A stretch of DNA of 52,644 bases from Streptomyces sp. DH37 (GCF_029813835.1 NZ_JARVKV010000047.1:1-52644); one strand, 5' to 3'; shown: positions 26,463 to 37,784, counted from the first letter of the stretch. Program-made: numbers and translations. The notes: a model not told the origin generated them from the letters alone.

Positions 26463-28354
26463 CCGCCACCGTCACCGAGCAGCCCTTCGAGGACGAGGAG
26501 GCGCGGGACGCGAAGGCGGCGCCGGGCGGCCGGGGTCCGGAGCCCGCCGGACCGCCCGAGCCGTCCGACGCCTTCGACCGCGACGTGCTGCCCGTGCCGA
26601 AGGGCGCCTCGCTCCGGCTGCTCGGCTCGCTGCTGCGCCCGCACCGGGCGCGGGTCGCGGTGGCCGCCGTCCTGCTGCTGCTCCAGCAGGCCGCCGTGCA
26701 GGCCGGGCCGCTGCTGGTCGCGTACGCCATCGACCGCGCGGTGCCCGCGCTGCGCGCCGGCGACGGCGGGCCGCTGGCCGCCGTCGCGGCGGGGTACGCG
26801 GTGTGCGCGCTGTCCTCGGGCGGCCTGCAGTACGCGTTCGTCCGGGCCGCCGCCCGGATCAACCAGAGCGTGCTGCTGGAGCTGCGCGGCCGGATCTACC
26901 GGCACGCCCAGGTCCTCAGCGTGGACTTCCACGACCGCTACACCTCCGGCCGGCTGATCTCCCGCGCCACCACCGACGTCGAGGCGCTGCGCGAACTGCT
27001 CGACGAGGGCCTGCAGGAGCTGCTGGGCGTGGTGCTCTCGGTGGTCTACATCTGCGCGGTCCTGGTCTGGCTCGACCTCGGCCTGGGCGGGGCGGCCCTG
27101 CTCTCCTTCGTCCCCCTCCTGCTGATCGTGCGGAACTTCCGGCGCCGCTCGATGCGCGTCTACCGCAGGAAGTCCACGGCCACCGCGGCGATGATCGTGA
27201 AGTTCGTGGAGACGATGAACGGCATCCGCCCGGTGCAGGCGTTCCGCCGCGAACGGGCGGGCGACGCGGAGTTCGGCCGCCTCAACGACCGGCACCTGCG
27301 GTTCAACGGCGACGCCATCCTGGAGATGGCCCGCTACGTGGTCTCCTCCCGGCTGGTGGCCAACACCGCGCTCGCCGCCATCGTGCTGTGGGGCGCGTAC
27401 CGGGTGGCGTCCGGCTCCCTGGAGCTGGGCGTGCTCGCCGCGGCGGCGCTGTACCTGCGGCGGCTGTACGACCCGATCGACCGGCTGGGGATGTTCCTCA
27501 ACTCCTACCAGTCCGCGGCGGCCTCCCTGGAGAAGATCGCCGGGCTGCTCGCCCAGGCCCCCGGCGTCCCCGAACCGGAGCGCCCCCGGCGGCTGCCGCG
27601 GCTCTCCGGCCGGCACCCGGGCCGCACCGTGGTCTTCGAGGGCGTGCGCTTCGCCTACCGCACGGGCGGCGAGGTGCTGCCCCGCTTCGACCTGGAGATC
27701 CCGGCCGGGCAGACGGTCGCGGTGGTCGGCTCCACGGGCGCGGGCAAGTCCACGCTCGCCAAGCTGCTCGCGCGCTTCTACGACCCCACGGCGGGCCGGG
27801 TGCTGCTGGACGGCACCGACCTGCGGGACCTGGCCACGCCCGAACTGCGGCGCGGGGTCGTCATGGTGACCCAGGAGGCGTTCCTGTTCTCCGGCACGGT
27901 CGCCGACAACATCGCGATCGGCCGCCCGGAGGCGACCCGGGAGGAGATCGAGCGGGCGGCGGAGGCGATCGGCGCCCACGACTTCATCACCGCCCTCCCC
28001 GAGGGGTACGACACCGACGTGCGCAAGCGCGGCGGCCGCATCTCCGCCGGACAGCGCCAGCTGGTCGCCTTCGCCCGCGCCCTGCTCGCCGACCCGGCGG
28101 TGCTCATCCTGGACGAGGCCACCTCCTCCCTGGACATCCCCGGCGAGCGCGCCGTCCAGCGGGCCATGGACACGGTCCTGCGGGGGCGCACCGCCGTGGT
28201 GATCGCCCACCGGCTGTCGACGGTGGAGGTCGCCGACCGGGTGCTGGTCATGGACTCGGGGCGCATCGTCGAGGACGGCACGCCGGCCGGTCTCGTCGCG
28301 GGCGGCGGCCGTTTCGCCGGCCTCCACCGCGCCTGGCGCGACAGCCTGGCCTGA
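26459..28354 (+). CDS. ABC exporter half-transporter, subunit 2 (catalytic Walker B)
   Basis: 631 residues with the same TMD-NBD layout. An acidic, disordered N-terminus of about 50 residues precedes the helices. Walker A is GSTGAGKST and Walker B is VLILDEATSSLD with the catalytic Glu; the signature is RISAGQRQL, so the usual LSGGQ Gly is replaced by Ala. Because each site pairs one Walker set with the other subunit's signature, this altered signature and the partner's Asp fall in the same composite site. ATG 26459 overlaps the upstream stop (ATGA). It is likely a drug or lipid exporter; the substrate is unknown. Confidence 0.93.
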   Translation: MTATVTEQPFEDEEARDAKAAPGGRGPEPAGPPEPSDAFDRDVLPVPKGASLRLLGSLLRPHRARVAVAAVLLLLQQAAVQAGPLLVAYAIDRAVPALRAGDGGPLAAVAAGYAVCALSSGGLQYAFVRAAARINQSVLLELRGRIYRHAQVLSVDFHDRYTSGRLISRATTDVEALRELLDEGLQELLGVVLSVVYICAVLVWLDLGLGGAALLSFVPLLLIVRNFRRRSMRVYRRKSTATAAMIVKFVETMNGIRPVQAFRRERAGDAEFGRLNDRHLRFNGDAILEMARYVVSSRLVANTALAAIVLWGAYRVASGSLELGVLAAAALYLRRLYDPIDRLGMFLNSYQSAAASLEKIAGLLAQAPGVPEPERPRRLPRLSGRHPGRTVVFEGVRFAYRTGGEVLPRFDLEIPAGQTVAVVGSTGAGKSTLAKLLARFYDPTAGRVLLDGTDLRDLATPELRRGVVMVTQEAFLFSGTVADNIAIGRPEATREEIERAAEAIGAHDFITALPEGYDTDVRKRGGRISAGQRQLVAFARALLADPAVLILDEATSSLDIPGERAVQRAMDTVLRGRTAVVIAHRLSTVEVADRVLVMDSGRIVEDGTPAGLVAGGGRFAGLHRAWRDSLA

Positions 28355-28376
28355 CGGCCCCGCGCGGACGCCCTCC

Positions 28377-28417
28377 GGTGTCCCGTCCGGCGGGCCGCCC
28401 CCGCCGGACGGGACACC
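28377..28417 (+). terminator. Terminator of the ABC exporter pair
   Basis: Perfect 18-bp inverted repeat (28377-28394 and 28400-28417) around a CCGCC loop, 22 bases after the stop. Confidence 0.8.
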
Positions 28418-28680
28418 CGCACCCGACCTCCGTCAGCCTCGCACCGGCCCATGACGGCCCGGTGTCCCCGCTGTTTCCATCATGTTCGGTCAGCGGACAT
28501 CGATTTTCTGACAACGGACAGGTTCCGGCCATTTTCTTGACCTGCCCCTGTCATCAATGGCGTTTCGGTGTCACTCTCTCCACGCCGTGCACGGCCGCCT
28601 CCCCCCACGGGAACCGCCCCCCACACCCTCAGGCGCACCATCCCCGTCTCCGCACACCGCCCTCCAGTGAGGAGCTCAGC
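28418..28680 (+). promoter_or_regulatory. Upstream region of the metalloprotease gene
   Basis: With the preceding terminator this makes a 326-base non-coding stretch. It is the most AT-rich spacer noted in the window. It holds CGGACA twice at 28494-28499 and 28515-28520 (21 bases apart, same face of the helix) and TTGACC at 28537-28542, which lacks a good -10 at 17-18 bases. GAGGAG precedes the GTG start. I cannot assign the promoter. Confidence 0.4.
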
Positions 28681-30651
28681 GTGACAGGCAGATCCACCCC
28701 CCGCAGACGCGCCACCGCCACCGGCGCCCTCGTCGCCGCCTCGGCGCTCCTGGCCGTCGGCCTCCAGGCGCAGGTCTCCACCGCCGCCCCGCAGGCCAAG
28801 CCGGACCCCGGCGCCCTCTCCGTCAAGCTCTCCCCGTCCGAGCGCGCCGAGCTGCTCCGCGACGCCGAGGCCGACAGCGCCGCCACCGCCAGGGCCCTGA
28901 AGCTCGGCGCCAAGGAGAAGCTGAAGGTCCGCGACGTCGTCAAGAACGCCGACGGCACCGTCCACACCCGCTACGAGCGCACCTACGACGGCCTGCCCGT
29001 CCTCGGCGGCGACCTGGTCGTCGAGGAGTCCCCGAGCGGCGCGATCGCCGGGGTCACCAGGGCCACCCGGGCGAAGATAGCCGTCCCCTCCACCGACGCC
29101 CCGGCCGCGCGGAAGCCCGCGAAGGCCGCAGCGGAGGGCAGCACCGCGCCCCGCAAGGTGGTCTGGGCCGCCGGCGGCGAGCCGGTCCTCGCCTGGGAGC
29201 GGGTGGTCGGCGGCACGCAGGAGGACGGCACCCCCAGCGAACTCCACGTCGTCACCGACGCCGCCACCGGCGAGAAGCTCGCCCAGTGGGAGGGCGTGCA
29301 CACCGGCACCGGCGAGAGCATGTACAGCGGCCGGGTCCCCCTGGGCACCAGCGGCTCCAGCGGCTCGTACACCATGACCGACGCCGGCCGCGGCGGCCAC
29401 AGGACCTACGACCTGGGCGGCGGCACCTCCGGCACCGGCACGCTCTTCACCGACGCCGACGACCTGTGGGGCACCGGCTCGCCGTCCAACCGCCAGACCG
29501 CGGGAGTGGACGCCCACTACGGCGCCGCGCTGACCTGGGACTACTACAAGAACGTCCACGGCCGCAACGGCATCCGCAACGACGGCAAGGCCCCCTACAG
29601 CCGGGTGCACTACGGCAACGCCTACGTCAACGCGTTCTGGACGGACTCCTGCTTCTGCATGACCTACGGCGACGGCTCGGGCAACTCCAAGCCGCTGACC
29701 TCCATCGACGTCGCCGCCCACGAGATGACCCACGGGCTGACCTCCAACACCGCGGGCCTGCGCTACAGCGGCGAGTCCGGCGGCCTGAACGAGGCGACCT
29801 CCGACATCTTCGCCGCCGCCGTGGAGTTCAGGGCCGCCAACAGCGCGGACGTCGGCGACTACCTCGTCGGCGAGAAGATCGACATCCGCGGCAACGGCAC
29901 CCCGCTGCGCTACATGGACAAGCCCAGCCGGGACGGCAGCTCCAAGGACTACTGGTACTCCGGCATCGGCAGCGTGGACGTCCACTACTCCTCGGGCCCG
30001 GCCAACCACTTCTTCTACCTGCTCAGCGAGGGCAGCGGCGCCAAGACCATCAACGGCGTCAGCTACGACTCGCCGACCTCCGACGGTCTGCCGGTGACCG
30101 GCATCGGGATCGCGGCCGCCGAGAAGATCTGGTTCAAGGCGCTCGTCGAGAAGATGACGTCGACCACCAACTACGCGGGCGCCCGTACCGCCACCCTCTC
30201 CGCCGCGGCCGACCTCTTCGGCGCGGACAGCGTCCAGCACAAGGCGGTGGCCCACGCCTGGGCGGCGGTCAACGTCGGCTCCCGGCCCGGTGACGGCGGC
30301 GGCGAGCCGGGCGGCGACGTCTTCGAGAACACCGCCGACCACGCCATCCCGGACCCGGGCACCGTGGAGTCCCCGATCCAGGTGACCAGGAGCGGCAACG
30401 CGCCCAGCACGCTGAAGGTGGACGTGGACATCGTCCACACCTACCGCGGCGACCTCGTCATCGACCTGGTCGCGCCGGACGGGACGGCCTACCGTCTCAA
30501 GAACAGCTCCTGGGACTCGGGCGACGGCGTCCAGGCGTCCTACACGGTCGACGCCTCCTCCGAGGCGGCCTCCGGCACCTGGAAGCTGCGCGTCCAGGAC
30601 GTCTACCGCTCCGACTCCGGGTACATCAACGCCTGGAAGCTGACGTTCTGA
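28681..30651 (+). CDS. Secreted M4 family (thermolysin-like) metalloprotease with P-domain
   Basis: 656-residue zymogen. Signal peptide (RRRATATG then a hydrophobic run to STAA) is followed by an FTP/PepSY propeptide (about 45-210, with RYERTYDGLPVLGGDLVV). The M4 domain has zinc ligands H347 and H351 in HEMTH with catalytic E348, the third ligand E371 in GGLNEATSD exactly 20 residues after H351, and proton donor H435 (DVHYSSGPANHFF). A C-terminal proprotein-convertase P-domain covers about 550-656 (DVDIVHTYRGDLVIDLVAPD). GTG 28681 has GAGGAG six bases upstream. Extracellular protein degradation; probably growth-phase controlled. Confidence 0.95.
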   Translation: MTGRSTPRRRATATGALVAASALLAVGLQAQVSTAAPQAKPDPGALSVKLSPSERAELLRDAEADSAATARALKLGAKEKLKVRDVVKNADGTVHTRYERTYDGLPVLGGDLVVEESPSGAIAGVTRATRAKIAVPSTDAPAARKPAKAAAEGSTAPRKVVWAAGGEPVLAWERVVGGTQEDGTPSELHVVTDAATGEKLAQWEGVHTGTGESMYSGRVPLGTSGSSGSYTMTDAGRGGHRTYDLGGGTSGTGTLFTDADDLWGTGSPSNRQTAGVDAHYGAALTWDYYKNVHGRNGIRNDGKAPYSRVHYGNAYVNAFWTDSCFCMTYGDGSGNSKPLTSIDVAAHEMTHGLTSNTAGLRYSGESGGLNEATSDIFAAAVEFRAANSADVGDYLVGEKIDIRGNGTPLRYMDKPSRDGSSKDYWYSGIGSVDVHYSSGPANHFFYLLSEGSGAKTINGVSYDSPTSDGLPVTGIGIAAAEKIWFKALVEKMTSTTNYAGARTATLSAAADLFGADSVQHKAVAHAWAAVNVGSRPGDGGGEPGGDVFENTADHAIPDPGTVESPIQVTRSGNAPSTLKVDVDIVHTYRGDLVIDLVAPDGTAYRLKNSSWDSGDGVQASYTVDASSEAASGTWKLRVQDVYRSDSGYINAWKLTF

Positions 30652-30732
30652 TCCGCAGCACCACCGTGCACACCGCGCGCACCGCGTCCGCGGGGCGCCG
30701 CCGGGCCCGGTCCCGGTGAGCGGGGAAACGGC

Positions 30733-30761
30733 GGGGAGCCGCGCCACCGGCGCGGCTCCCC
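30733..30761 (+). terminator. Terminator of the metalloprotease gene
   Basis: Perfect 13-bp inverted repeat (30733-30745 and 30749-30761) with an ACC loop, followed by a short pyrimidine tail TTCTCC. Confidence 0.75.
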
Positions 30762-30792
30762 TTCTCCGTCCGCTCCTCCCCCTCCGCCCCGT

Positions 30793-30828
30793 CCCTCCGT
30801 CCCCGCACCGACGCGGGGACAGGGAGGG
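30793..30828 (-). terminator. Terminator of glgP
   Basis: CCCTCC-n-TCCCCGC / GCGGGGA-nnn-GGAGGG, an imperfect stem with a small bulge and ACCGAC loop, ten bases after the glgP stop on the minus strand. Confidence 0.55.
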
Positions 30829-30837
30829 GGGAGGGGC

Positions 30838-33420
30838 TCAGCGCATCAGCAACCCCGCGGCCTGTCTGGCGCCGAGGTCGTCCGGCGGCAGGGTCACCAG
30901 ACCCATCTCCGCCGGGCTCGCCAGCAGCGGATGGGAGGGCAGGACGCGGACGGTGTAGCCGAACGGCCCGGTGCGGTCCAGCGCCAGCGGCCCCTCGTAC
31001 AGCCAGCTCCCGTCCTCCTCCGGCCCGCCGGAGGGCTTGAGCGGTACGCGGACGGCGTCGGCGCCGGCGATGGAGTCCGACTCGTCCACCCGTCCGGCGA
31101 CCGCCTGCACCTCCACGTCGCCCGGTTCGAGTCCGCCCAGGGCCACCCGCACCCGCAGCGCCAGCGAACCGCCCAGCTCCACGGACTCGCAGGCCGACTC
31201 CACGTGGTCGATCGCCACCCGCGGCCACTCGGCGCGCACCCGCGCCTTCCACCGGGCCAGCCCTTCCGCGGCGGCGGTGTCCAGCGCCCGGTGGGCGTGG
31301 GCGGCGGGGGTGTACAGCCGCTCCACGTACTCGCGCACCATCCGGTCGGCGAGCACCTTCGGCCCGAGCCGGTCCAGGGTCTGGCGGACCATCTCGATCC
31401 ACCGCTCCGGCAGCCCGGAACCGGTCACCCCGCGGTCGTAGAAGCACGGCGCCACATGCTCGTGGAGGAGTTCGTAGAGCGCCGCGGCCTCTATGTCGTC
31501 GCGCCGTTCGCGGTCCTCCGCGCTCTCGTGCGCCGCGTCCGGTCCGCCGGCGTCGGCGGTGGGGATGGCCCAGCCGAAGTCCGGCTCGTACCACTCGTCC
31601 CACCAGCCGTCCGGCACCGAGAGGTTGAGGCAGCCGTTGAGCGCCGCCTTCATCCCGGAGGTGCCGCAGGCCTCCAGCGGGCGCAGCGGGTTGTTGAGCC
31701 AGACGTCGCAGCCGGTGTAGAGCTTCCGCGCCATGGCCATGCCGTAGTCGGGCAGGAAGACGATCCGGTGCCGCACGCGCGGGTCGTCGGCGAACCGCAC
31801 GAGCTCCTGGATCAGCCGCTTGCCGCCGTCGTCGGCCGGGTGCGCCTTGCCCGCCACCACGAGCTGGACGGGCCGGGTGGGGTGCAGCAGCAGCTCCGTG
31901 AGCCGCTCCCGGTCGCGCAGCATCAGCGTCAGCCGCTTGTAGGACGGGACGCGGCGGGCGAAGCCGATGGTGAGCACGTCCGGGTCCAGGACGCCGTCGA
32001 TCCAGCCGAGTTCGGCGTCCGAGGCGCCGCGCTGCCGCCAGGAGGCGTACAGCCGCCGCCGCACCTCCTGCACCAGTTCCTCGCGCAGGGCGCGGCGCGT
32101 CTCCCACAGTTCGGCGTCGCCCGCGCCGGGGCGCAGCGCCCGCATCTCGTCGGCGGTCCAGGTGGGGGCGTGGACGCCGTTGGTGATCGAGGTGATGGGT
32201 ACCTCGGCGGCGTCGAAGCCCGGCCACAGCCCGGCGAACATCTCCCGGCTGACCGCGCCGTGCAGCGTGGAGACGCCGTTGGCGCGCTGGGCGAGCCGCA
32301 GGCCCATCACCGCCATGTTGAACAGGCCCGGCTCGCCGCCGGGGTAGGTCTCGGTGCCCAGCCCCAGCACCTGCTCCACGTCCACGCCGGGCAACTCCCC
32401 GTCGTCGCCGAGGTGGCGGGCGACCAGGTCGCGGTCGAAGCGGTCGATGCCGGCGGGGACGGGGGTGTGGGTGGTGAACACCGTCCCGGCGCGCACGGCC
32501 TCCAGCGCGGTGTCGAAGGAGACGCCCTCCCCGCTCAGTTCCCGGATGCGCTCCAGGCCGAGGAAGCCGGCGTGCCCCTCGTTGGTGTGGAACACCTCGG
32601 GCGCGGGGTGGCCGGTGACGCGGCAGTACGCGCGCACCGCCCGCACCCCGCCGATGCCCAGCAGCATCTCCTGGAGCAGCCGGTGCTCGCTGCCGCCGCC
32701 GTAGAGGCGGTCGGTGACGTCGCGTTCGCGCGGGGCGTTGTCCTCCACGTCGGAGTCGAGCAGCAGCAGGGGGACGCGGCCGACGCGGGCCTGCCAGACA
32801 TGGGCGCGCAGGGTGCGTCCGCCGGGCAGCCGCAGGTCCACGCGGACCGGAGCGCCGCCGGGCTCGCGCAGCAGTTCCAGCGGCATCTCGTTGGGGTCCA
32901 GGACGGGGTACCGCTCCTGCTGCCAGCCGTCGCGCGACAGGCTCTGGCGGAAGTAGCCGTGCCGGTACAGCAGCCCCACGCCGATCAGCGGGGCGCCGAG
33001 GTCGCTGGCGGCCTTGAGGTGGTCCCCGGCGAGGATGCCGAGCCCGCCGGAGTACTGCGGCAGGGCCGCGGTGATGCCGAACTCGGGGGAGAAGTAGGCC
33101 ACGGCGGCGGGCAGTTCGCCCTCCGCCCGCTGGTACCAGCGCGGCTCGGTCAGGTAGTCCTGCAGGTCGCCGGCGACGACGGAGAGCCGCCGCAGGAAAC
33201 CGCGGTCGCCGGCCAGCTCCCCCAGCCGCCGGGCGGACAGGGTCCCCAGCATCCGCACCGGGTCGCCGCCGGAGGCCCGCCAGCCGTCGGGATCGGCCGA
33301 GCGGAAGAGCTCTCTGGTCTCGGGGTGCCAGGACCAGCGCAGGTTGTGCGCCAGGTCACTGAGCGGTCGTAGGGGTTCCGGAAGGACGGGACGTACAGAG
33401 AATCGACGAATGGCCTTCAC
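30838..33420 (-). CDS. glgP: Alpha-glucan (glycogen) phosphorylase
   Basis: 860-residue GT35 enzyme releasing glucose-1-phosphate from alpha-1,4-glucan ends; it belongs to the actinobacterial type with an N-terminal DUF3417 segment (LSDLAHNLRWSWHPETRELF). Glucan-binding AYFSPEFGI and LPQYSGGLGILAGDHLKAA are present, and FHTNEGHAGF follows. The PLP lysine is K591 in the EACGTSGMKAALNG motif. The start is GTG 33420. A TACCGT box six bases upstream indicates a leaderless mRNA; the GAGG nearby is too close to act. Divergent from the glgE operon. It supplies phosphorolysis for the glucan the cluster makes and works with GlgX. Confidence 0.95.
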   Translation of the reverse strand: MKAIRRFSVRPVLPEPLRPLSDLAHNLRWSWHPETRELFRSADPDGWRASGGDPVRMLGTLSARRLGELAGDRGFLRRLSVVAGDLQDYLTEPRWYQRAEGELPAAVAYFSPEFGITAALPQYSGGLGILAGDHLKAASDLGAPLIGVGLLYRHGYFRQSLSRDGWQQERYPVLDPNEMPLELLREPGGAPVRVDLRLPGGRTLRAHVWQARVGRVPLLLLDSDVEDNAPRERDVTDRLYGGGSEHRLLQEMLLGIGGVRAVRAYCRVTGHPAPEVFHTNEGHAGFLGLERIRELSGEGVSFDTALEAVRAGTVFTTHTPVPAGIDRFDRDLVARHLGDDGELPGVDVEQVLGLGTETYPGGEPGLFNMAVMGLRLAQRANGVSTLHGAVSREMFAGLWPGFDAAEVPITSITNGVHAPTWTADEMRALRPGAGDAELWETRRALREELVQEVRRRLYASWRQRGASDAELGWIDGVLDPDVLTIGFARRVPSYKRLTLMLRDRERLTELLLHPTRPVQLVVAGKAHPADDGGKRLIQELVRFADDPRVRHRIVFLPDYGMAMARKLYTGCDVWLNNPLRPLEACGTSGMKAALNGCLNLSVPDGWWDEWYEPDFGWAIPTADAGGPDAAHESAEDRERRDDIEAAALYELLHEHVAPCFYDRGVTGSGLPERWIEMVRQTLDRLGPKVLADRMVREYVERLYTPAAHAHRALDTAAAEGLARWKARVRAEWPRVAIDHVESACESVELGGSLALRVRVALGGLEPGDVEVQAVAGRVDESDSIAGADAVRVPLKPSGGPEEDGSWLYEGPLALDRTGPFGYTVRVLPSHPLLASPAEMGLVTLPPDDLGARQAAGLLMR

Positions 33421-33426
33421 ACCTCG

Positions 33427-33432
33427 ACGGTA
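33427..33432 (-). promoter_or_regulatory. -10 element (TACCGT) of glgP, leaderless
   Basis: On the minus strand TACCGT ends six bases before the GTG at 33420, placing the expected transcription start on the start codon. Confidence 0.5.
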
Positions 33433-33658
33433 GCGGGATCACCGGCCTTTTCGCCCCGTAACCCGGAATCACATCTCGAACGGCCCCATAGGCTCATATG
33501 CGCGCATGTTCCGCGCGCCCGCGCGCCGCGCCTCCGCGTGCCCCTCTCCTGGCACCCGGTGCCGCCGCCGGCCCGGAGGGAGGAGGACTTCTCCGGCCCG
33601 TGATGGGAACGGTCCCGTTGGGCACGATTGCTTACGAGTAGTTCACGTTGGGGTCGAT
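33433..33658. other. Divergent glgP/glgE intergenic region, distal part
   Basis: No gene is seen here. The part 33600-33660 is relatively AT-rich and carries CGTTGGG twice, and probably contains the glgE promoter, but I find no clean -35/-10 pair. The whole glgP-glgE spacer is 340 bases, unusually long for this region. Confidence 0.45.
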
Positions 33659-33710
33659 TGCCCGCCCCGCCCGGGCGGGCAGGCTCTTTTCCTACTGCCC
33701 TTTCGGGGCA
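33659..33710 (+). promoter_or_regulatory. Terminator-like double hairpin in the glgE leader
   Basis: Stem 1: TGCCCGCCC (33659-33667) pairs with GGGCGGGCA (33673-33681) around CGCCC and is followed by GGCTCTTTTCC. Stem 2: TGCCC (33696-33700) pairs with GGGCA (33706-33710). No plus-strand gene ends here, so the structure sits in the 5-prime region of glgE and resembles an attenuator. Confidence 0.5.
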
Positions 33711-33760
33711 CTCCCAAGACAACCGTCACGCCAGCCGAGTGAAAGCGGACAGGAGCGGCC

Positions 33761-35849
33761 ATGCCCCCGGCCCGTCAACGGTCTGTGGAACAGATAGAAA
33801 GAACAAAACCATCCGTAACGCCACCAGGTGATCCAATGATCGGTCGCATTCCCGTACTGGACGTCCACCCGCTCGTCGACTGCGGGCGCCGCCCGGCGAA
33901 GGCCGTGGCCGGCGAGACCTTCCGGGTCTCGGCCACCGTCTTCCGCGAAGGGCACGACGCGGTCGGCGCGAACGTGGTCCTGCGCGATCCGGACGGGAGG
34001 CCCGGTCCATGGACCCCGATGCGGGAGCTGGCGCCCGGCACCGACCGCTGGGGCGCCGACGTCACCCCCGACGCGGAGGGCCGCTGGACCTACGCCGTCG
34101 AGGCGTGGGGCGATCCGATCGGCACCTGGCGGCACAACGCGGGGATCAAGGTCCCGGCGGGGATCGACGCGGAGCTGACCCTCGCCGAGGGAGCGGGCCT
34201 GCACGAGCGGGCCGCCGCCGGAGTGCCCGAGGAGGACGGCCGCGCGGCCGTCCTCGAAGCGGTGGACGCCCTGCGCGACGCCTCCCGCCCGGTCGCCGCG
34301 CGGCTGGCGGCGGCGCTGGCGCCGGAGGTGACGGCCGTGCTGGACCGCCACCCGCTGCGGGAGCCGGTCACCGCCACCCGCCCGCTGCCGCTGCTGGTGG
34401 AGCGCAGGAGGGCGCTGTTCGGCTCGTGGTACGAGTTCTTCCCGCGCTCGGAGGGCGCGGTGGTGAGGGAGGGCGAGCCGCCCGTCCCCGGCACCCTGCG
34501 CACGGCCGCCGAACGGCTGCCCGCGGTGGCCGCGATGGGGTTCGACGTGGTCTACCTGCCGCCGATCCACCCCATCGGCGAGGCGTTCCGCAAGGGCCCC
34601 AACAACTCCCTCACCGCCGGCCCCGACGACGTCGGCAGCCCCTGGGCCATCGGCTCGTCCGCCGGCGGGCACGACGCGATCCACCCGGACCTCGGCACCT
34701 TCGAGGACTTCGACCGCTTCGTGGCGCGCGCCCGCGAGCTGGAGATGGAGGTGGCCCTGGACTTCGCCCTGCAGTGCTCCCCGGACCACCCGTGGGTCAA
34801 GGAGCACCCGGAGTGGTTCCACCACCGCCCCGACGGCTCGATCGCCTACGCCGAGAACCCGCCGAAGAAGTACCAGGACATCTACCCCATCGCGTTCGAC
34901 CGGGACATGGACGGGATCGTCGGGGAGACCCTGCGGATCCTGCGGATGTGGATGTCCCACGGGGTGCGGATCTTCCGCGTGGACAACCCGCACACCAAGC
35001 CGGTCGTCTTCTGGGAGAAGGTGATCGGCGAGATCAACAGGACCGACCCGGACGTCGTCTTCCTCGCCGAGGCGTTCACCCGCCCCGCGATGATGCACAC
35101 CCTCGCCAAGATCGGCTTCCAGCAGTCCTACACCTACTTCACGTGGCGCAACGGCAAGGACGAGCTGACCGAGTACCTCACCGAGCTCTCCGGGGACGCG
35201 GCCTCCTACATGAGGCCCAACTTCTTCGTCAACACTCCCGACATCCTCAACGAGTACCTCCAGACCGGCGGCCGCCACGCGTTCGAGATCCGTGCGGTGC
35301 TCGCCGCGACCCTCTCTCCCACCTGGGGGGTCTACTCGGGCTACGAGCTGTGCGAGTCGACGCCGGTGCGGCCGGGCAGCGAGGAGTACCTTGACTCGGA
35401 GAAGTACCAGCTCCGCCCGCGCGACTGGGCGGCCGCGGAGCGTGCGGGCACCACCATCGCCCCGCTCATCACCGAGCTGAACCGGCTGCGCCGCCGCCAT
35501 CCGGCACTGCAGGAGCTGCGCAATCTGCGCTTCCACCACGCCGACAACCCGTCGGTCATCGTCTACTCGAAGCGCAGTACACGGCCGTACGCCGACACGG
35601 TTCTCACGGTGGTCAACCTCGATCCCCACCACACCCACGAGGCCACGGTCTCGTTGGACCTGGCGGAACTCGGCCTCACGCCCGCCCAGGAGAGTGGCGC
35701 CGATCCTTTCCCGGTGCGCGACGAGCTCACCGGCGAGACCTATCACTGGGGCAGGGACAACTATGTGCGCCTGGAGCCGGGCCGTGCCGCGGCACCCGCG
35801 CACATCCTCACCCTGCGACCGTCCTCACAGACCGGAGGGTCACCCAACC

Positions 35850-35863
<14 letters not shown>
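33761..35863 (+). CDS. glgE: Alpha-1,4-glucan:maltose-1-phosphate maltosyltransferase
   Basis: 700-residue GH13_3 enzyme that adds maltosyl units from maltose-1-phosphate to glucan chains. By my recall of the S. coelicolor enzyme, its catalytic residues D394, E423 and D480 correspond here to D408 (FRVDNPHTKPV), E437 (FLAEAFTRP) and D494 (FFVNTPDIL), a constant offset of 14 caused by a longer N-terminus. Other signatures are YLPPIHPIGEAFRKG, NPPKKYQDIYPIAFD and YELCE. ATG 33761 has AGGAG a few bases upstream. The C-terminal domain D includes VVNLDPHHTHEATVSLDL. The stop overlaps treS by 14 bases. Confidence 0.96.
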
Positions 35864-37547
<1,684 letters not shown>

Positions 37548-37580
37548 GGCGCGTGCGGCAGGAGTAGGGCAGGCATGAGA

Positions 37581-37631
37581 CGCGGTGGCCCGGGAAGAAG
37601 CCCAACCACGGGTTAGGCCCGGGCCACCGCG
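37581..37631 (+). terminator. Terminator between treS and mak
   Basis: Perfect 14-bp inverted repeat (37581-37594 and 37618-37631) with an internal AACC-AC-GGTT helix in the loop. It splits the GlgE cluster into glgE-treS and mak-glgB transcription units or attenuates between them. Confidence 0.75.
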
Positions 37632-37784
37632 GGCAGTATTGCCACCACCATCGATCGCACCGCTCAGACGAGTTCACTAGCCCGCTTGGTGGGTACTCCC
37701 CGACACGTCCCGCACCGCCGGACAGCCACAGCCGCAATCCGGGACACTCTGCCGTACCTTTCGTGTGCCCGGGGAAAGGACGCC

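Noticed and set aside
23104..28354. Natural-product export/biosynthesis cluster
   Set aside because: MFS and ABC exporters are present, but no PKS, NRPS, terpene, lanthipeptide or tailoring genes lie nearby.
30931..33372. Plus-strand open frame opposite glgP
   Set aside because: Pure antisense of a conserved phosphorylase; the composition is typical of a GC-skew artefact.
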